From assembly GCF_027409185.1 (NCBI RefSeq), contig NC_084464.1:42941095-43005094 (forward strand): 64,000 nucleotides of DNA, in the 5' to 3' direction. The position numbers and the translations under genes were made by a program. The notes beneath the pieces are model-generated. The model worked only from the letters and a program-made list of their open reading frames with translations, made no database searches and was not told the origin of the DNA. This document shows, one piece after another, positions 11,420-21,573 of the stretch. The DNA is from Cynocephalus volans. Its lineage: Eukaryota > Chordata > Mammalia > Dermoptera > Cynocephalidae. Each line of letters begins with the position of its first letter. Positions within the stretch are counted from its first letter, which is position 1.

Positions 11420-11495
11420 CTCTGGATTTGCTGTATGCAGGGCAGGACAAAGACACGTCCTCCAGCCACCATGACTGGGGGGCTTCGGCAGAAAC
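11420..11495 (-). CDS. FLOT1: FLOT1 coding exon 2
   Basis: Encodes residues 15-39 and two bases of Arg40. It includes Cys17 and Cys34; Cys34 is the residue reported as palmitoylated for membrane binding. Acceptor ctgcag lies just upstream and the donor gtaaat at 11419-11414. Confidence 0.95.
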
Positions 11496-11766
11496 CTGCA
11501 AGGTGAGGAGCAGTGAGCACCGAGGTAGGGTTGGAATGTGGAAGACTGAGGAACTGGGGGATGGGAACAATCCACAGGAGAGAATCACCGTGCTGGAGGG
11601 GAGGCAGGTTGGCCTTGGAAGGGTAGCGGCTCAGAATCACAAGCGTATAGCTTGCGGCCATCAGGGGGCGAAGCCAGGTATTGGGGAGCAGGTAGGGAGA
11701 GGGAGAAGGGGCAGAGTCCAGATTCACAGGGGGTTTGGGGTTACTAGCTGAGAAGAGAATACTTAC

Positions 11767-11809
11767 CCGAGACCACCATGGCCTCATTTGGGCCACAAGT
11801 GAAAAACAT
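11767..11809 (-). CDS. FLOT1: FLOT1 coding exon 1 (start codon)
   Basis: ATG at 11809-11807 opens [14 protein letters not shown]. The donor gtaagt follows directly (11766-11761) after one base of the Gly15 codon. This N-terminal strand begins the SPFH domain. Confidence 0.95.
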
Positions 11810-11823
11810 GGTTCAGATTGGAG
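11810..11823 (-). other. FLOT1: FLOT1 5'UTR portion in the start-codon exon
   Basis: A likely acceptor (cctccag, 11830-11824) lies 14 bases before the ATG. The upstream noncoding exon would splice to this point. Confidence 0.6.
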
Positions 11824-11879
11824 CTGGAGGAGTGGGAGAGAAAGCCTTTGTGGATGGGGCGTTCACAGGAGCGAATCCT

Positions 11880-12780
11880 TTCTCTTTCTCGTCAGGCCCG
11901 CCCAGTCTGCATCTGCTGCGGCCAAGTCCCGCCGCACCCATGGGTCCGCTAAGGCATTTCCCTGTGAAATCCCGAAGATCCCCAGCGACCCCCTCCACCG
12001 CCTGCGTACAGTCACTCCCTTCCCCTCGCCGCGTCCCCGCCTTCAGTGCGCACAGTTTCCCTTTTAACTGATAAAGCTCTCCCGCGCCTGGAGGCCAGCG
12101 GACCTTGCCCCACCCTCCCCGCTCCTCGGCAGCCCCAGGCCCATCTCCCCTCCCCCACTCACCTTCCCGGACGCGGGAAGCAGCCCGGCCCAGGTCTCTG
12201 GAGGGCGGGGTCGCGCAGGGACCCGGGAGCCGAGCAGGGCCCGCTCGCGGATTGGCCTTCTGCAAAACGGGCCTGCCCTGGGGCCTTCCTCCTGGTCGCA
12301 CCCTGTTGCTGCGGCAGACGCGACCCCACCCCTCGCGGCGGACCAACCCCCTCGGCCCCGCGCGCTTGGTCCGCCCCTTTCCCGGCAGGCCCCGCTCGGG
12401 TCCGCAGCCCGCCGGCTCCCCGGCCTCTGCTGCGGCTGTGCCAGCTCGGGGTGGGGCTCCGCTTCTCTGCCGCCCCCTTCACCGCCCTTCGTGAGCCGCA
12501 GTCCCGCCCTGTCCGCTCCGCGCTCCGCCCTGGGGCTTCGGACGTGACCTCCGCGGGTCGGGCATCCCGGGGTAAAGGAGATTGCCACATCTCGGATTTG
12601 CAGCAGAGTAACTAACCGGGAAAACCGCAGACTAGGCAATGAACATCTGCATCCGGCGGCCGGATGCTGGGATCCGTGACTCCGGGAAAAGGGGCTCGGG
12701 GCCCGGGAGGAGAGCGGGCTGGGGACGTGGACACGGCTCCTCTCGCCGGTCCTTGGCGTCTGAAGGCGGGGAGGTGCGGG
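11880..12780. promoter_or_regulatory. FLOT1: CpG island at the FLOT1 promoter
   Basis: The stretch is very GC-rich with frequent CpG, unlike the rest of the window. It covers the first FLOT1 exon and runs up to the IER3 3' end, as expected for a broadly expressed gene. Long ORFs here on both strands are by-products of GC-rich sequence. Confidence 0.8.
12163..12290 (-). other. FLOT1: FLOT1 first exon, noncoding (5' end approximate)
   Basis: A strong donor, GGGAAG|gtgagtg, on the minus strand sets the exon end at 12163 inside the CpG island. No TATA box is evident. The transcription start cannot be fixed from sequence; 12290 is a guess. Confidence 0.45.
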
Positions 12781-12832
12781 GATTCGCCGCTTGTAAAAAT
12801 ACACTCAAATGACTGCTGATCGTAAATCCAAG

Positions 12833-12838
12833 TTTATT
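12833..12838 (-). terminator. IER3: IER3 poly(A) signal
   Basis: TTTATT on the plus strand reads AATAAA on the minus strand, 660 bases after the stop. Confidence 0.8.
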
Positions 12839-13150
12839 TGTGTTCACAGAACATACTGGGCGACCCCGGCAGCCGCCCCCTGATAGCCCACCGACCCCAA
12901 CCCCGCAGCTTCCCCTTAGGGGCAACTTCCAGGAGGTCGAAGGCCAGGGATCTTATTCCCAACAGCTGGCCGAAGCTTCACACGGTAGACCGGCAGAGTT
13001 GAGATGCTAGAGGACGGAGAGTGTCACCCCTAAACCTACGACCCGCCCCCATCCTTGACTCCAGCCCGGGAGTCCTCCCCCACTCTTCCCATTCCTTCTC
13101 CCACTGCCCAGTTCTAGGTGCCCTGCCTCCACCAGCCCCACAAAGCTCGA

Positions 13151-13269
13151 TAAATACCCGTTGATCTGCATTTACAGCAGGGGCACATATCGCACCCTTG
13201 CATAAGTTAAAATAAATATTACATACGCCCCTCCATCACCTAGGAGGATATGCATAAATACATATAAAT
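13151..13269 (-). promoter_or_regulatory. IER3: AU-rich element in the IER3 3'UTR
   Basis: On the minus strand AUUUA occurs at 13269-13265, 13259-13255, 13217-13213 and 13155-13151, in U-rich context. Such elements recruit TTP and related proteins for fast mRNA decay, which fits an immediate-early gene. Confidence 0.75.
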
Positions 13270-13494
13270 ATTAATTAGAAGCAATGAGAAATAAGTTAAG
13301 GACCTCTCCTCCCCCACGGGCCTAGCCTCGGCGTGTCCAGGCCTTCGTCTCTCCCCAAGCACCGCTGGCGTCTCCCTGTAGTGTTGAGTTTGAGTGGCCT
13401 CGGAAGTCCCAGTTTGGGATACGCTCTCGAGCACCAGGTACGCCTGGTGATTCTGTTTTTTCAGGTTCTTTTCTGGGTGTGTGGGAGGTCACGG

Positions 13495-13755
13495 TTAGAA
13501 GGCCGCCGGGTGTTGCTGGAGAAAAGTGCTGAGGTCCAGGGCGTAGTCCGAGGGCTCCGAGGTTAGATTAAGGGGCTCGAAGACCGGGGGCGCAAGGGTG
13601 GGCGCCGGGGACGTGGCGCTGGCGGCATCCTCCGAAGCCAGGGGCGCCGGCGCACCCTCTTCAGCCATGAGAATCTGGCAGAAGATGATTGTGAGCAGGA
13701 GAAAGAGGAGCCTTTTGGCGGGGTTCGGTTCCTCGGCTGGCAGCTGGCGCCGGAC
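13495..13755 (-). CDS. IER3: IER3 coding exon 2
   Basis: After acceptor cctcag the frame reads [20 protein letters not shown] and ends ...[11 protein letters not shown] with TAA at 13497-13495 (86 residues). A hydrophobic segment of about 16 residues ([16 protein letters not shown]) matches the single membrane span of the family. An Asn-Leu-Thr sequon follows in the C-terminal part. The conserved tail [21 protein letters not shown] is intact. The middle Ala/Pro-rich stretch is the most diverged part. Confidence 0.95.
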   Translation of the reverse strand, partial: VRRQLPAEEPNPAKRLLFLLLTIIFCQILMAEEGAPAPLASEDAASATSPAPTLAPPVFEPLNLTSEPSDYALDLSTFLQQHPAAF

Positions 13756-13866
13756 CTGAGGAGAGACAAAATAGGGGACAGGTCAGGTCAAGGCCGCCGG
13801 CGTCCGATCGTTCCCCCGCGGCTCCAGGGCGGCGCGACCCCGTCTGCCCACTTCGGCGACTCTTAC

Positions 13867-14079
13867 CACCACTCGAGGGTAGAGAACCCTGCGGCTGCGT
13901 TTTCGGTTCCCGCGAAAGGCGCTGGGGCGCGCGGCTGGGGCCGCTGCGGGCTCCGGGAGAGGGTCAAAGGTGAAGATCTCGGGACCGGAGCCTCGTCGGG
14001 GGCCCGGGCTGGTAGAAGGGACTGGGGTCGGAGCCCGCAGGACGGTCATGGTGGGTTGGGAGCTTCGGGAGTGACACAT
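13867..14079 (-). CDS. IER3: IER3 coding exon 1
   Basis: ATG at 14079-14077 opens [20 protein letters not shown]. Visible features are Thr18 in an APTPVP context (a reported ERK phosphorylation site), the FTFDP stretch at residues 36-40 and a basic RKRSRR run at 59-64 that may act in nuclear targeting. The donor is ambiguous because GTGGTG precedes gtaaga. A cut after 13867 (GTG|gtaaga, the stronger donor) adds one Val and gives 157 residues. A cut after 13870 (GTG|gtggta) gives 156, the human length as I recall it. Sequence otherwise follows human closely, and no break is present. Confidence 0.9.
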
Positions 14080-14130
14080 AGTGCTCTGAGCGAAGCGTAA
14101 GGCTGAGTGCGGAGCTGCAGCACTGTAGAG

Positions 14131-14220
14131 CTAGTTATGTACGCCAGAGAATTGGGCGGGCCCTTCTAACTCCTCCTCCTGCCGCTGGGGAGCGGTTAGC
14201 TGGAGCCGGCTGGAAATTCC
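14131..14220 (-). promoter_or_regulatory. IER3: IER3 core promoter
   Basis: Read on the minus strand upstream of the ATG: a TATA-like GTACATAACTAG (14142-14131), a GC box CCCGCCC (14160-14154) overlapping a CCAAT motif (14155-14151), and an NF-kB-like GGAATTTCC (14220-14212). Order and spacing suit a compact inducible promoter. NF-kB and Sp1 control of IER3 is established in human. Confidence 0.6.
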
Positions 14221-14334
14221 AACGATGAAGTAAAGGGAGGGCGTGAAGACTTGCTTTGCCTGTGCAACACTAGGCGCCCAAGTGCACTTTGTGTGTGAGT
14301 CGTGTGTGGGGGCGGTGAGATCTCGATCTGCAGG

Positions 14335-14340
14335 CACGTG
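14335..14340 (-). promoter_or_regulatory. IER3: E-box upstream of IER3
   Basis: A perfect palindromic CACGTG lies about 230 bases upstream of the inferred start. c-Myc is reported to act on the human IER3 promoter; binding here is inferred. Confidence 0.4.
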
Positions 14341-15000
14341 TCGGGGCATGAGGCAGCTGGAGAAGGGCCCACGACAGCTTAGGAGATGGTTCAGTTACAG
14401 GCTCCATCGCCGACCTCCACTGGGGAAGCAGGAGGGCTTATATAAGGAGATCTGACCATCTGGCTACAATACTGACCCAGCAAGGTCAAGGACCACATTT
14501 ACATGCACACCTTCGCACACTTGTGCTATGCATAGAAACACACACCCCAAGAGGGAAATTATTACAGAAAGCTAAGAAGACTAAGAGATACAGGTACACT
14601 AGAATGCACAGACACAACCCTGTCTGCCTTAGCACACATGAAAAAACACACACATGAACACACCACCTGCACATAACACACAAATACTACACACATTGCA
14701 CATAACGCTAAACATACATGTACACATAGCAAAGATGCAAAGACTGCATAGGGACAACCCAGCAGAGCTATTTACTTACGTGTGTACGGAAATATTCACA
14801 CAAAGGCTGTTGCAGAGGACCACAAAATACAAAGTCAGGAGATTAGCAGCCACCCAGATTTGCCCCTTGTTGTATGGATCAAATAAAATTTAGATGAAAA
14901 ATGTTTTAAATTGTGAGACATAAGCAAATGTTGCAGTAATGGTAATTACTCAAGACAGAATTGACACATTTCTGTAACTGCCTTAAAGACAGCTGCTCGT

Positions 15001-15056
15001 GAACACAGAATTTAACTTCTTTTGAGCATGAACACAGAATTTAACATCTTTTGACT
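15001..15056 (+). repeat. Two-copy 29-bp tandem duplication
   Basis: gaacacagaatttaac begins at 15001 and at 15030, and the units match except for one base before the second copy fades. Confidence 0.8.
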
Positions 15057-15059
15057 ATT

Positions 15060-15850
15060 CACCTGTGCCAGGTGCCCTGTTAAAGGTACTGTTGAGAGTA
15101 CTGAGGTAATTAGTTTTGGTGTTTGTGCTGCTGAGTGAGGCAAGCCAGATAAACCTGACACTTCCGCCTTGAGGGCTTTGGGAGGGACAATGACCAGAAC
15201 TCTCTTGAGGGTCCTGAGAAAACTCAAAACTGAGTGTTAAAGGGGACCTGAAAGAGCTATTGTTTACGTATGTCTAATCAACAAGAGAGGTTTCATGGAA
15301 GAGTGACATATGAGATGACTTGAACAGTGGGTGGTATATGACAAATTCAGATGTGGAAGACTACTGTGAGAAAGAGAATGGAATCAGCAAAGGCCTTGAG
15401 CTGGAAAAGTACAGGATGTGTTTGGGGAATCAAAAGAAAAACAATCTCAGAGTAAGTTTCCCGTAAAGAAGTAGTGGGAAGTAAAAATGGCTGGAAAGGA
15501 GTTGGGCAGAGTAGGGAAAGCTAAGCTGCCAGGCCCGGAGCCTGGGTTTGACTTTTGAGCATGGAGCTTGTGGGTCACGGGATGAGATAAAAAGAGGACA
15601 GTTCAAGCAAGGAATGACTGGAATGAGGAGTATGTCCTAGATGAGTGGAGAGACCAAGGTGGGAACAGGAAGCTATTGGAGGGGCTCAAGTAGAAGGTAA
15701 CAAGGGCCTGAAAAGGCAGTTATAAGAGACATTCCTACCATAAGATCATCAGAGTTTTGCAATGAGATGGGTATCATTAAGGGAAGGGAACATGCGGGAA
15801 CGGGTTTGCTGATAGCAAGAGGATGAAAAGATAAGACCTGACTCCACCAG
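15060..15850 (-). repeat. L2 LINE remnant, reverse orientation
   Basis: Blocks typical of reversed L2 are seen: 'tttcatggaagagtgacata', 'agcaaaggccttgagctgga' and 'aggaagctattggaggggct'. The match is diverged. Confidence 0.5.
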
Positions 15851-15920
15851 GGATTTGAAATGCATCTGGCTCAGATCTTTACACTATCATTTTAAACCTG
15901 GTGCACAAGGTGAGTACACA

Positions 15921-16025
15921 TATGACCTCTTCCATTAGAGGCTGGCTCATACATATCTTTCTGTTCTCCATAGAACCCACCACAGTGCCTTGCACATAGC
16001 AGTTGCTCAATAATCCTGTTAAATG
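15921..16025 (+). repeat. L2 LINE 3' end fragment
   Basis: Contains 'acagtgccttgcacatagca' and 'ttgctcaataatcctgttaa', the usual L2 terminus in decayed form. Confidence 0.5.
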
Positions 16026-17201
16026 AAAGATGAAAATGCAGAACTATAAATACACACATGGTATTCACACACTGGCTGGGTCACCCCCAAGCTTTTAGAC
16101 ATGGATGGATACACACCTCCAAAATCCCCATACAAAATTACACAATCTTAAGTAAAGCTGGGAAAATTTTTTCACAGACACTAAACAAGAAATACACACA
16201 TGGATATTTTACAACCAAGGATGTGCAGGAAAGCAAATAAGAGGACAGCTTCACAACTGGGCTAGAAATAGATACATTACTGCTATGTATACAATTGTTT
16301 CCTGGGCCTATATGTCACTTTATTTTATACCCACTACTCTTGTCTAAACACACAAGACCCCTTCTGCTTTCCACACCTCTTCCTGGCAGGCATAAAAGAT
16401 ACATCCTCTACAAGCAAAGATGTATCTTTCTCATGCCTGCCTTTCACACCTGCCATCACCATTACATTTATACCCGACCACAGGGAGCCTACACGCCACC
16501 CTAGTTCCAAGCTACTCACACACTACACAGTGGCCAACATAAATATATGGCTATTTACACATGTGGAGAGACCCCCCACGCTCACACAGAGTTGGGGGTG
16601 GAGGGAGATAGTGATGATGGAAGAAAACTGCTTGGTGGGGGGTGGGGGGGGAAGCATCTAAAGTCAGGAATGCATAACTTGTTTATGATGGAAAATTTCT
16701 CCAGGGCATTAGGCAGGGGAGGGGAAGGGAAGGGGATGTGAGGATCTTATTTCGCCACTACCTCCCACATCTGGAATTTGGGCCTCCAGCTGGGTCTAGT
16801 TATCCTCACCTTCCTCCTGGCACAGAGAGACCTTTCTTTGTGGCAAGACCAGAATGGGACAAAGAGAAGACCCAGAGAAACCAGACTGCTTGCCATTCCT
16901 TCTCAACCAATCCCGTCCCCATTCCTGCTACCCTCAGAGACCCAGGGCTCTGCCCCCGACTCCCTGCCACACAGGAAGCTCGGGAAAGGTTGAGAGTGAA
17001 TCATTAAGCCAGTAGGGAGTGGGGGGAGAGGGCTGGGGAGTGAGTTAAGACCAAAAAGTGCCATTGGCTGGACTGGTTCCCACTGTCCTAACCCTAGAGA
17101 AACAGACCTTTAGCCTCTTCCATTTCCAGCTCTCCTCCTCACTTCCTTCCCTTCTTCCCAAGGTTGTTACTTCATTTCATTCCCCTCATTTGACCTGTTA
17201 T

Positions 17202-17296
17202 CTTTTTTTTTGATGGCTGGCCAGTTCAAGGATCTGAAACCATAATCTTGGCATTATAAGGCTGTGCTCTAATCAACTGAGCTAACCAGCCAGCCT
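17202..17296 (-). mobile_element. CYN-type tRNA-Ile SINE, monomer
   Basis: Poly(T) followed by the reverse unit ending gctaaccagccagcc. It sits inside L2-like flanking sequence. Confidence 0.83.
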
Positions 17297-20200
17297 GTTA
17301 TCATCTTGACAACCCCCCCCCCACTAACCTCTTTCTGAGCCCTTGTTTGTTTTCCTCATAACACTTACACATTGCAGAACCATTTTGTGTATTTGTTTAC
17401 TTTTCCCGTTTTCCCCCCTCCCTGCTGGCATATAATCTCTCCGAGTGTGCAGGGCCACATCTGCCCTTTTCCTCACTGCCTCTCTGTGGTATCTCTGGTA
17501 CTTGGCCTGTCACCTAGTAGGTGCTTAATAAATATTATTAAATTCATCTCCTCTGAGGAGCTAAACCTCATCCCCAGAGATGTCAGTTTATCCAGCTGTG
17601 TCCCTTCAGAGGCCCCCGCACTTCCTCTTCAAAGAGGAGGTTGGCGGATGCTTAACTGTGGCTTGGGGTGATCTGCCATTGAATCAGGAACTGTGTGGTT
17701 CTGGCCCTCACCTTTGACTACTCCCTGACATAGATGCAAGCCAGGCCTGTGCCCGCCTGGAACACTGTGGCATTGCTGATCACAGGCCCAGAATGGGAGA
17801 TGAAGGGAATGGGAAGTGGCAGAAACAGAATGGGCAGGGACACAGACATATGGAAATGGGAGCATCTGAGAAAGAGAAACAGGATGGAGGGACGGAGCCA
17901 GGGTTCTGGGGTCAGGGAATGACAAATGAAAGCTCTTAGTTGCGTCTGACATTTGGTATATACTCAATAAATGTTTGTTGACTTGAGATGGATTTGAGAT
18001 AGAGAGGAAACACGGGGTAGCAAAAAAGGCATATTGTAGTCTGATGGTGTTGGAGGAAATTGGTTTTAAATTCCAGCTCTGCTACTTCTTAGCTATGATT
18101 CAATATTGGGTCAGTTACTTAACTTCTCTGAAAATCTGTTTCCTCAATTGACAAATGGGCAAATTGGCCTTTAGGTTATTGCGAGGATTAAGAATATATA
18201 TGTACTGCTCCTAGGCACATAGTAGGTGCTTCTTGCATGGGAGCCATTATTGTGATTATGGGAAGAGGGGTTATGGGCAGCAGTGAGCTAACTCAGGAGA
18301 AGGATACCAGGATGAGAAGACAGTCCCCAAGTGCTAAGACCACCAGGAGATACCATTTTTCTTTCCATCCCCCTTCCCTCCCTCTCCATCTCAGGCAGGT
18401 TTTGTGGCTCTGTCTTTTTCACAGAGAAGAGACTTCAGCATTCCTAGTTCTTTTTCAGCCAACGCAAGCAATTTTAAACACCCCCCCCCACACGCCCCTC
18501 TACACACATCTCTCTACACACATTCTTGCCAGAGGTGTGGGGGGTAGGGAGGTGGTGACTTTTAGGCAGCAAGTTAACAAATGACCCCTAAAAATGTTCA
18601 TTTAGGCCTTAGAAAGGCCAAGATCAGGCCCTGGTAGTTTCCTCTGACGCAAAAGCATGGCAAGAGTGCCTGGAGCCGGAGGCAAGGTCACAGTAAGAGT
18701 AAAACAGTAACCCTGCCCTGGGATGCAGCTCAGCCCAGCCCAGCCAGCCAACTAGGCCCAGCTATACTACACTGGAGGCTGCTGAGAGTGGGGAGCCAGG
18801 GAAAGGACCAAGCATCCCTGTTCTCATACTGACACTGGCTTCCTACAACCCCAGTGTTGTGGTTCCCCCTCTGGCCTCAGCTTCCTTCCCACCACATTAT
18901 AGCTCCACGAGAGCGGGACTTTATCCATCTTGTTCACAGCTCTATTTTCAGTGCCTAGGACTGTACCTCTCAATCAATACAGGTTGCCGGAAAAGGTTAG
19001 AGACACAGGGCTCTTTATGTCATGGCTGTTACAGAGTCGTTCATGCTGGAAGCAGCCTGCATCTCTCTGTAGGTTGGTCCAGTGTCAGGCACCAAAGAGT
19101 GTGATTGAGATTTAAGTCAAAACATAATTATGGCTGGAAAAGGTGCAACAAATGAAGTTTTCCCTTTTGTCTCGCCTTTCCAGACACCCTGTATTTACCA
19201 GATGAGTTGATCTGTAAAGCAAAGGGCTTAGATTAAAGGCTCTCTGTTTCTCCCTCCTCCAAAACCCCATGATTAAGCGGCGTCTCCCCTGTGCACTCAG
19301 AAGTTAGACGTGCCTCCCTCCTACCTCCAAAGTAGCTGCCATCGGCCCTTTTCTTCTAGGCTTGGGAGGGGCCTTTCCCTCCAGGCAGAGGTGGGGGCAC
19401 CAGGCTGGCCCTGCCCAGTGGGGATCGCATGTCAGGACAGGGCTTGAAGGGCTGCCAAGGGTGAGCCCTGAGGCGATTTTCTGGGAAGGGTAGATGCCAT
19501 GTGTGACTCAGAACCAAGTTAGGGAATAAACAGGCTCACTCAATCGCTGGCACCCTCCCACCCAGCCTGGCTTAGACCATGAGCTCATGAAAGAGGAAGC
19601 TGGGCTGGGCACACAGAAGCTCTGCTTTTCCTCAGGTCTTCTCTCCACTGCCTCACGGATTCCCTAGAGTGTCTAGACCTCATGCTGTTGCCGTCATACT
19701 GGCTCCTGGGCTGGGCGGTCTTTCCCTTCCCAGACAATTGGTCAGTTGTTTCCCCAGGTTGGAAATCTCACCCAGCACAGAAAGGGGATTGCTCAGGAGG
19801 GGAGGCTGAAAAATGGCCCTGTGTTCCTTGGCTCTGTGAGTTCTTCCACCACGGACAATGACCGTTTGGGTTTGCTCCTATAATAGCTGCATCTCTGAAA
19901 CAGGCCACATGGTGCTAACCCCGGGAGCCTGAATTAAGGGGTTGCTTGATAGCTAGTTCCCGAATTCAAGAAAGAAACAGGGGATCCTAAATTACTGGGC
20001 ATCTGGGCTGCCCAAGGGGCTGCTGTATCCTATTTGGGACCAACTTACCTAATACATTTGGTATTCAGAACAGTTCACTACCAAAAAGGCACGTTTTATT
20101 TTAGTGGAAATGATGACAGTGATGGGCCCCAAAGAACTTTCCTAACTCTTGTCCCTCCAGTTCACCTTCTTACACCCCCAGGACTTTCTTCCTAAAAGAC

Positions 20201-20730
20201 AAATTTGACCAAGCCAGTGCCTGCTTTAGTAACTTCAGTGGCTCCAAACTCTCTACCAGGCCCACACTGGCCTCCCATCCTGAATCCAGGCAACCCCACA
20301 GGCTTTCTCTCTTAATACCCCTAATGTTTCCTAACTTTGTGCTTTTTTCTTACACACGCAAAGTTCATATCTACTGGACCCTTCACCTCTTCTGTTTCCT
20401 CCCTTTTTCCTCTCCATGTTCCTGGGAAAACCCACCCCTGACTCCCCCATGCAGAATTAGTCCATCTGCTCTGTACATAAATCTTTTGACACATCAAACA
20501 CACTATATTATAGTCATTTGTTTATTTATCTTTCTGTTTTCCTGGAGGTGCGATGCAGCCATTTTGATGCCGGGGACCTTTAGACAAGGCCTAAAAAGAT
20601 TATTAAATTGTCACTATTTTTAACAAATCAGTAAGAAGTATATAAACCAGATATTCTCAACCTATCCCTGTGGGTTGAGCTCATCCTATCTGTGACCCCC
20701 ACCATTTCACATAGAATTTGGTAGTATTTG
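17297..20730. other. Gene-free stretch with old repeats
   Basis: L2 3' ends near 17330-17545 and 17940-17970 and a MIR at 18010-18230 are seen. About 18600-20000 is repeat-poor and moderately GC-rich, with a TGACTCA (AP-1-like) site at 19504-19510. No exon is supported, but it is the best stretch here for a distal regulatory element. Confidence 0.4.
18010..18230 (+). repeat. MIR SINE
   Basis: The MIR core (ccagctctgctacttcttagc, ggtcagttacttaacttctc) and end (aggcacatagtaggtgct) are in order. Confidence 0.7.
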
Positions 20731-21096
20731 GTGATATTGCATTTTTTTTAAAAAGGTAGATTGAAGTATAACTTACATTCAGTAAAATCCATCCTTTTAC
20801 GGTGTACAGTTCAGTGAGTTTTGATAAATGCATATAGTTGTGTAAATGCCACCGTAATCAAAATGTAGAATATTTCCATCACCCCCAAAAGTTCCTCATG
20901 CCCCTTGTAGTCAATCCCTTCTCCCAGCCCCTAACAACCATTGATTTTGTCCCTGTACTTTTGCCTATTCTAGAATGTCATATAAAGGAAACCATAGTAG
21001 GCACTGTTTTATGTCTGGATTCTTTTGCTCAGTATAATATTTTTGTGATTCATCCATGTTATTGCATGAATCAGTAACTCTTTCCTTTTGATTTCT

Positions 21097-21272
21097 TTTC
21101 TTTTTTTTTTTTTTTTTTAAAGATGACCAGTAAGGGGATCTTAACCCTTGACTTGGTGTGGTCAGCACCGCGCTCACCCAGTGAGCGAACCGGCCATCCG
21201 TATATGGGATCCGAACCCGGGGCCTTGGTGTTATCAGCACCGCACTCTCCCGAGTGAGCCACGGGCCGGCCC
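21097..21272 (-). mobile_element. CYN-type SINE, dimer (main subfamily)
   Basis: Two tRNA-Ile-like units lie head to tail, ending gccacgggccggccc, with a long poly(T). A perfect 16-bp duplication (tttccttttgatttct) lies at 21081-21096 and 21273-21288, which marks a young L1-driven insertion. Confidence 0.93.
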
Positions 21273-21401
21273 TTTCCTTTTGATTTCTGAATAGTATACT
21301 ATAGTTGGCTTATTAATTCACCATTGATGGACATTAGTGGAGTTTTTTTCTTGTTTTGGGATATTATGAATAAAGCTGCTATGACCATTCATATAACAAC
21401 T

Positions 21402-21573
21402 TTTTTTTTTTTTTTTAAAGATGATCGGTAAGGGGTTCTTAACCCTTGACTTGGTGTTGTCAGCACCACACTCTCCCAAGTGAGCTAACCGGCCATCTCT
21501 ATGTAGGGATCCGAACCTGTGGCCTTGGTATTATCAGCACCACACTCTCTCAAGTGAGCCATGGGCCGGCCCA
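21402..21573 (-). mobile_element. CYN-type SINE, dimer (main subfamily)
   Basis: Same structure as the preceding dimer, more diverged. An 11-bp duplication atataacaact lies at 21391-21401 and 21574-21584. Confidence 0.9.

Larger units (their letters stand above)
2515..12163 (-). other. FLOT1: FLOT1 gene (flotillin-1), transcribed region
   Basis: Flotillin-1 (reggie-2) is a palmitoylated protein of the inner plasma membrane and endosomes. It forms hetero-oligomers with flotillin-2 and marks cholesterol-rich microdomains used in endocytosis and signalling. Twelve coding exons were found on the minus strand with GT-AG junctions: 11767-11809, 11420-11495, 11246-11336, 10820-10963, 10570-10689, 10385-10480, 10013-10165, 4255-4436, 4014-4059, 3755-3892, 3350-3514, 2926-2955. 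They total 1284 bases, exactly 427 codons plus stop, the length I know for human FLOT1. The SPFH/PHB domain covers about residues 1-190; the alanine/glutamate-rich coiled-coil flotillin domain follows to about 365. Cys34 (main palmitoylation site) and Tyr160 (reported Fyn target) are present. An upstream noncoding exon ends at 12163. No lesion was seen. Confidence 0.95.
12812..13494 (-). other. IER3: IER3 3' untranslated region
   Basis: About 680 bases, rich in A/T in the part nearer the stop codon. It holds four AUUUA pentamers (see the AU-rich element) and ends at the poly(A) signal at 12833-12838. Confidence 0.8.
12812..14110 (-). other. IER3: IER3 gene (immediate early response 3), transcribed region
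   Basis: IER3 (IEX-1) is induced fast by growth factors, radiation, cytokines and NF-kB, and modulates apoptosis and ERK signalling. Two exons are separated by a very short intron of 111-114 bases, as in other mammals. The start near 14108 is inferred from a TATA-like element at 14131-14142, and the end near 12812 from AATAAA at 12833-12838. The gene lies about 0.5 kb upstream of the FLOT1 promoter on the same strand. Confidence 0.93.
14450..17200. other. Gene-free stretch upstream of IER3
   Basis: It begins with a CA/ACA-rich tract (14500-14720), then a short tandem duplication and L2 remnants in both directions. The rest to 17200 shows AC-rich and purine-rich sequence without a supported exon. 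Confidence 0.5.

Noticed and set aside
11813-12346. 177-codon open frame on the minus strand
   Set aside because: Same CpG-island effect. It overlaps the FLOT1 first intron and shows no domain.
12064-12804. 246-codon open frame on the minus strand
   Set aside because: It lies in the FLOT1 CpG island, where stop codons are rare by composition. It crosses the FLOT1 first exon and its donor, and its protein is Arg/Gly/Pro-rich without any known domain.
13783-14079. 98-codon uninterrupted IER3 frame as the protein
   Set aside because: It reads into the intron. Splicing to the exon at 13755 restores the conserved membrane segment and C terminus.
14438-14447. CTTATATAAG palindrome as the IER3 TATA box or CArG site
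   Set aside because: It is about 360 bases before the ATG, too far for the known short IER3 5'UTR, and it lacks the CC...GG ends of a true CArG box.
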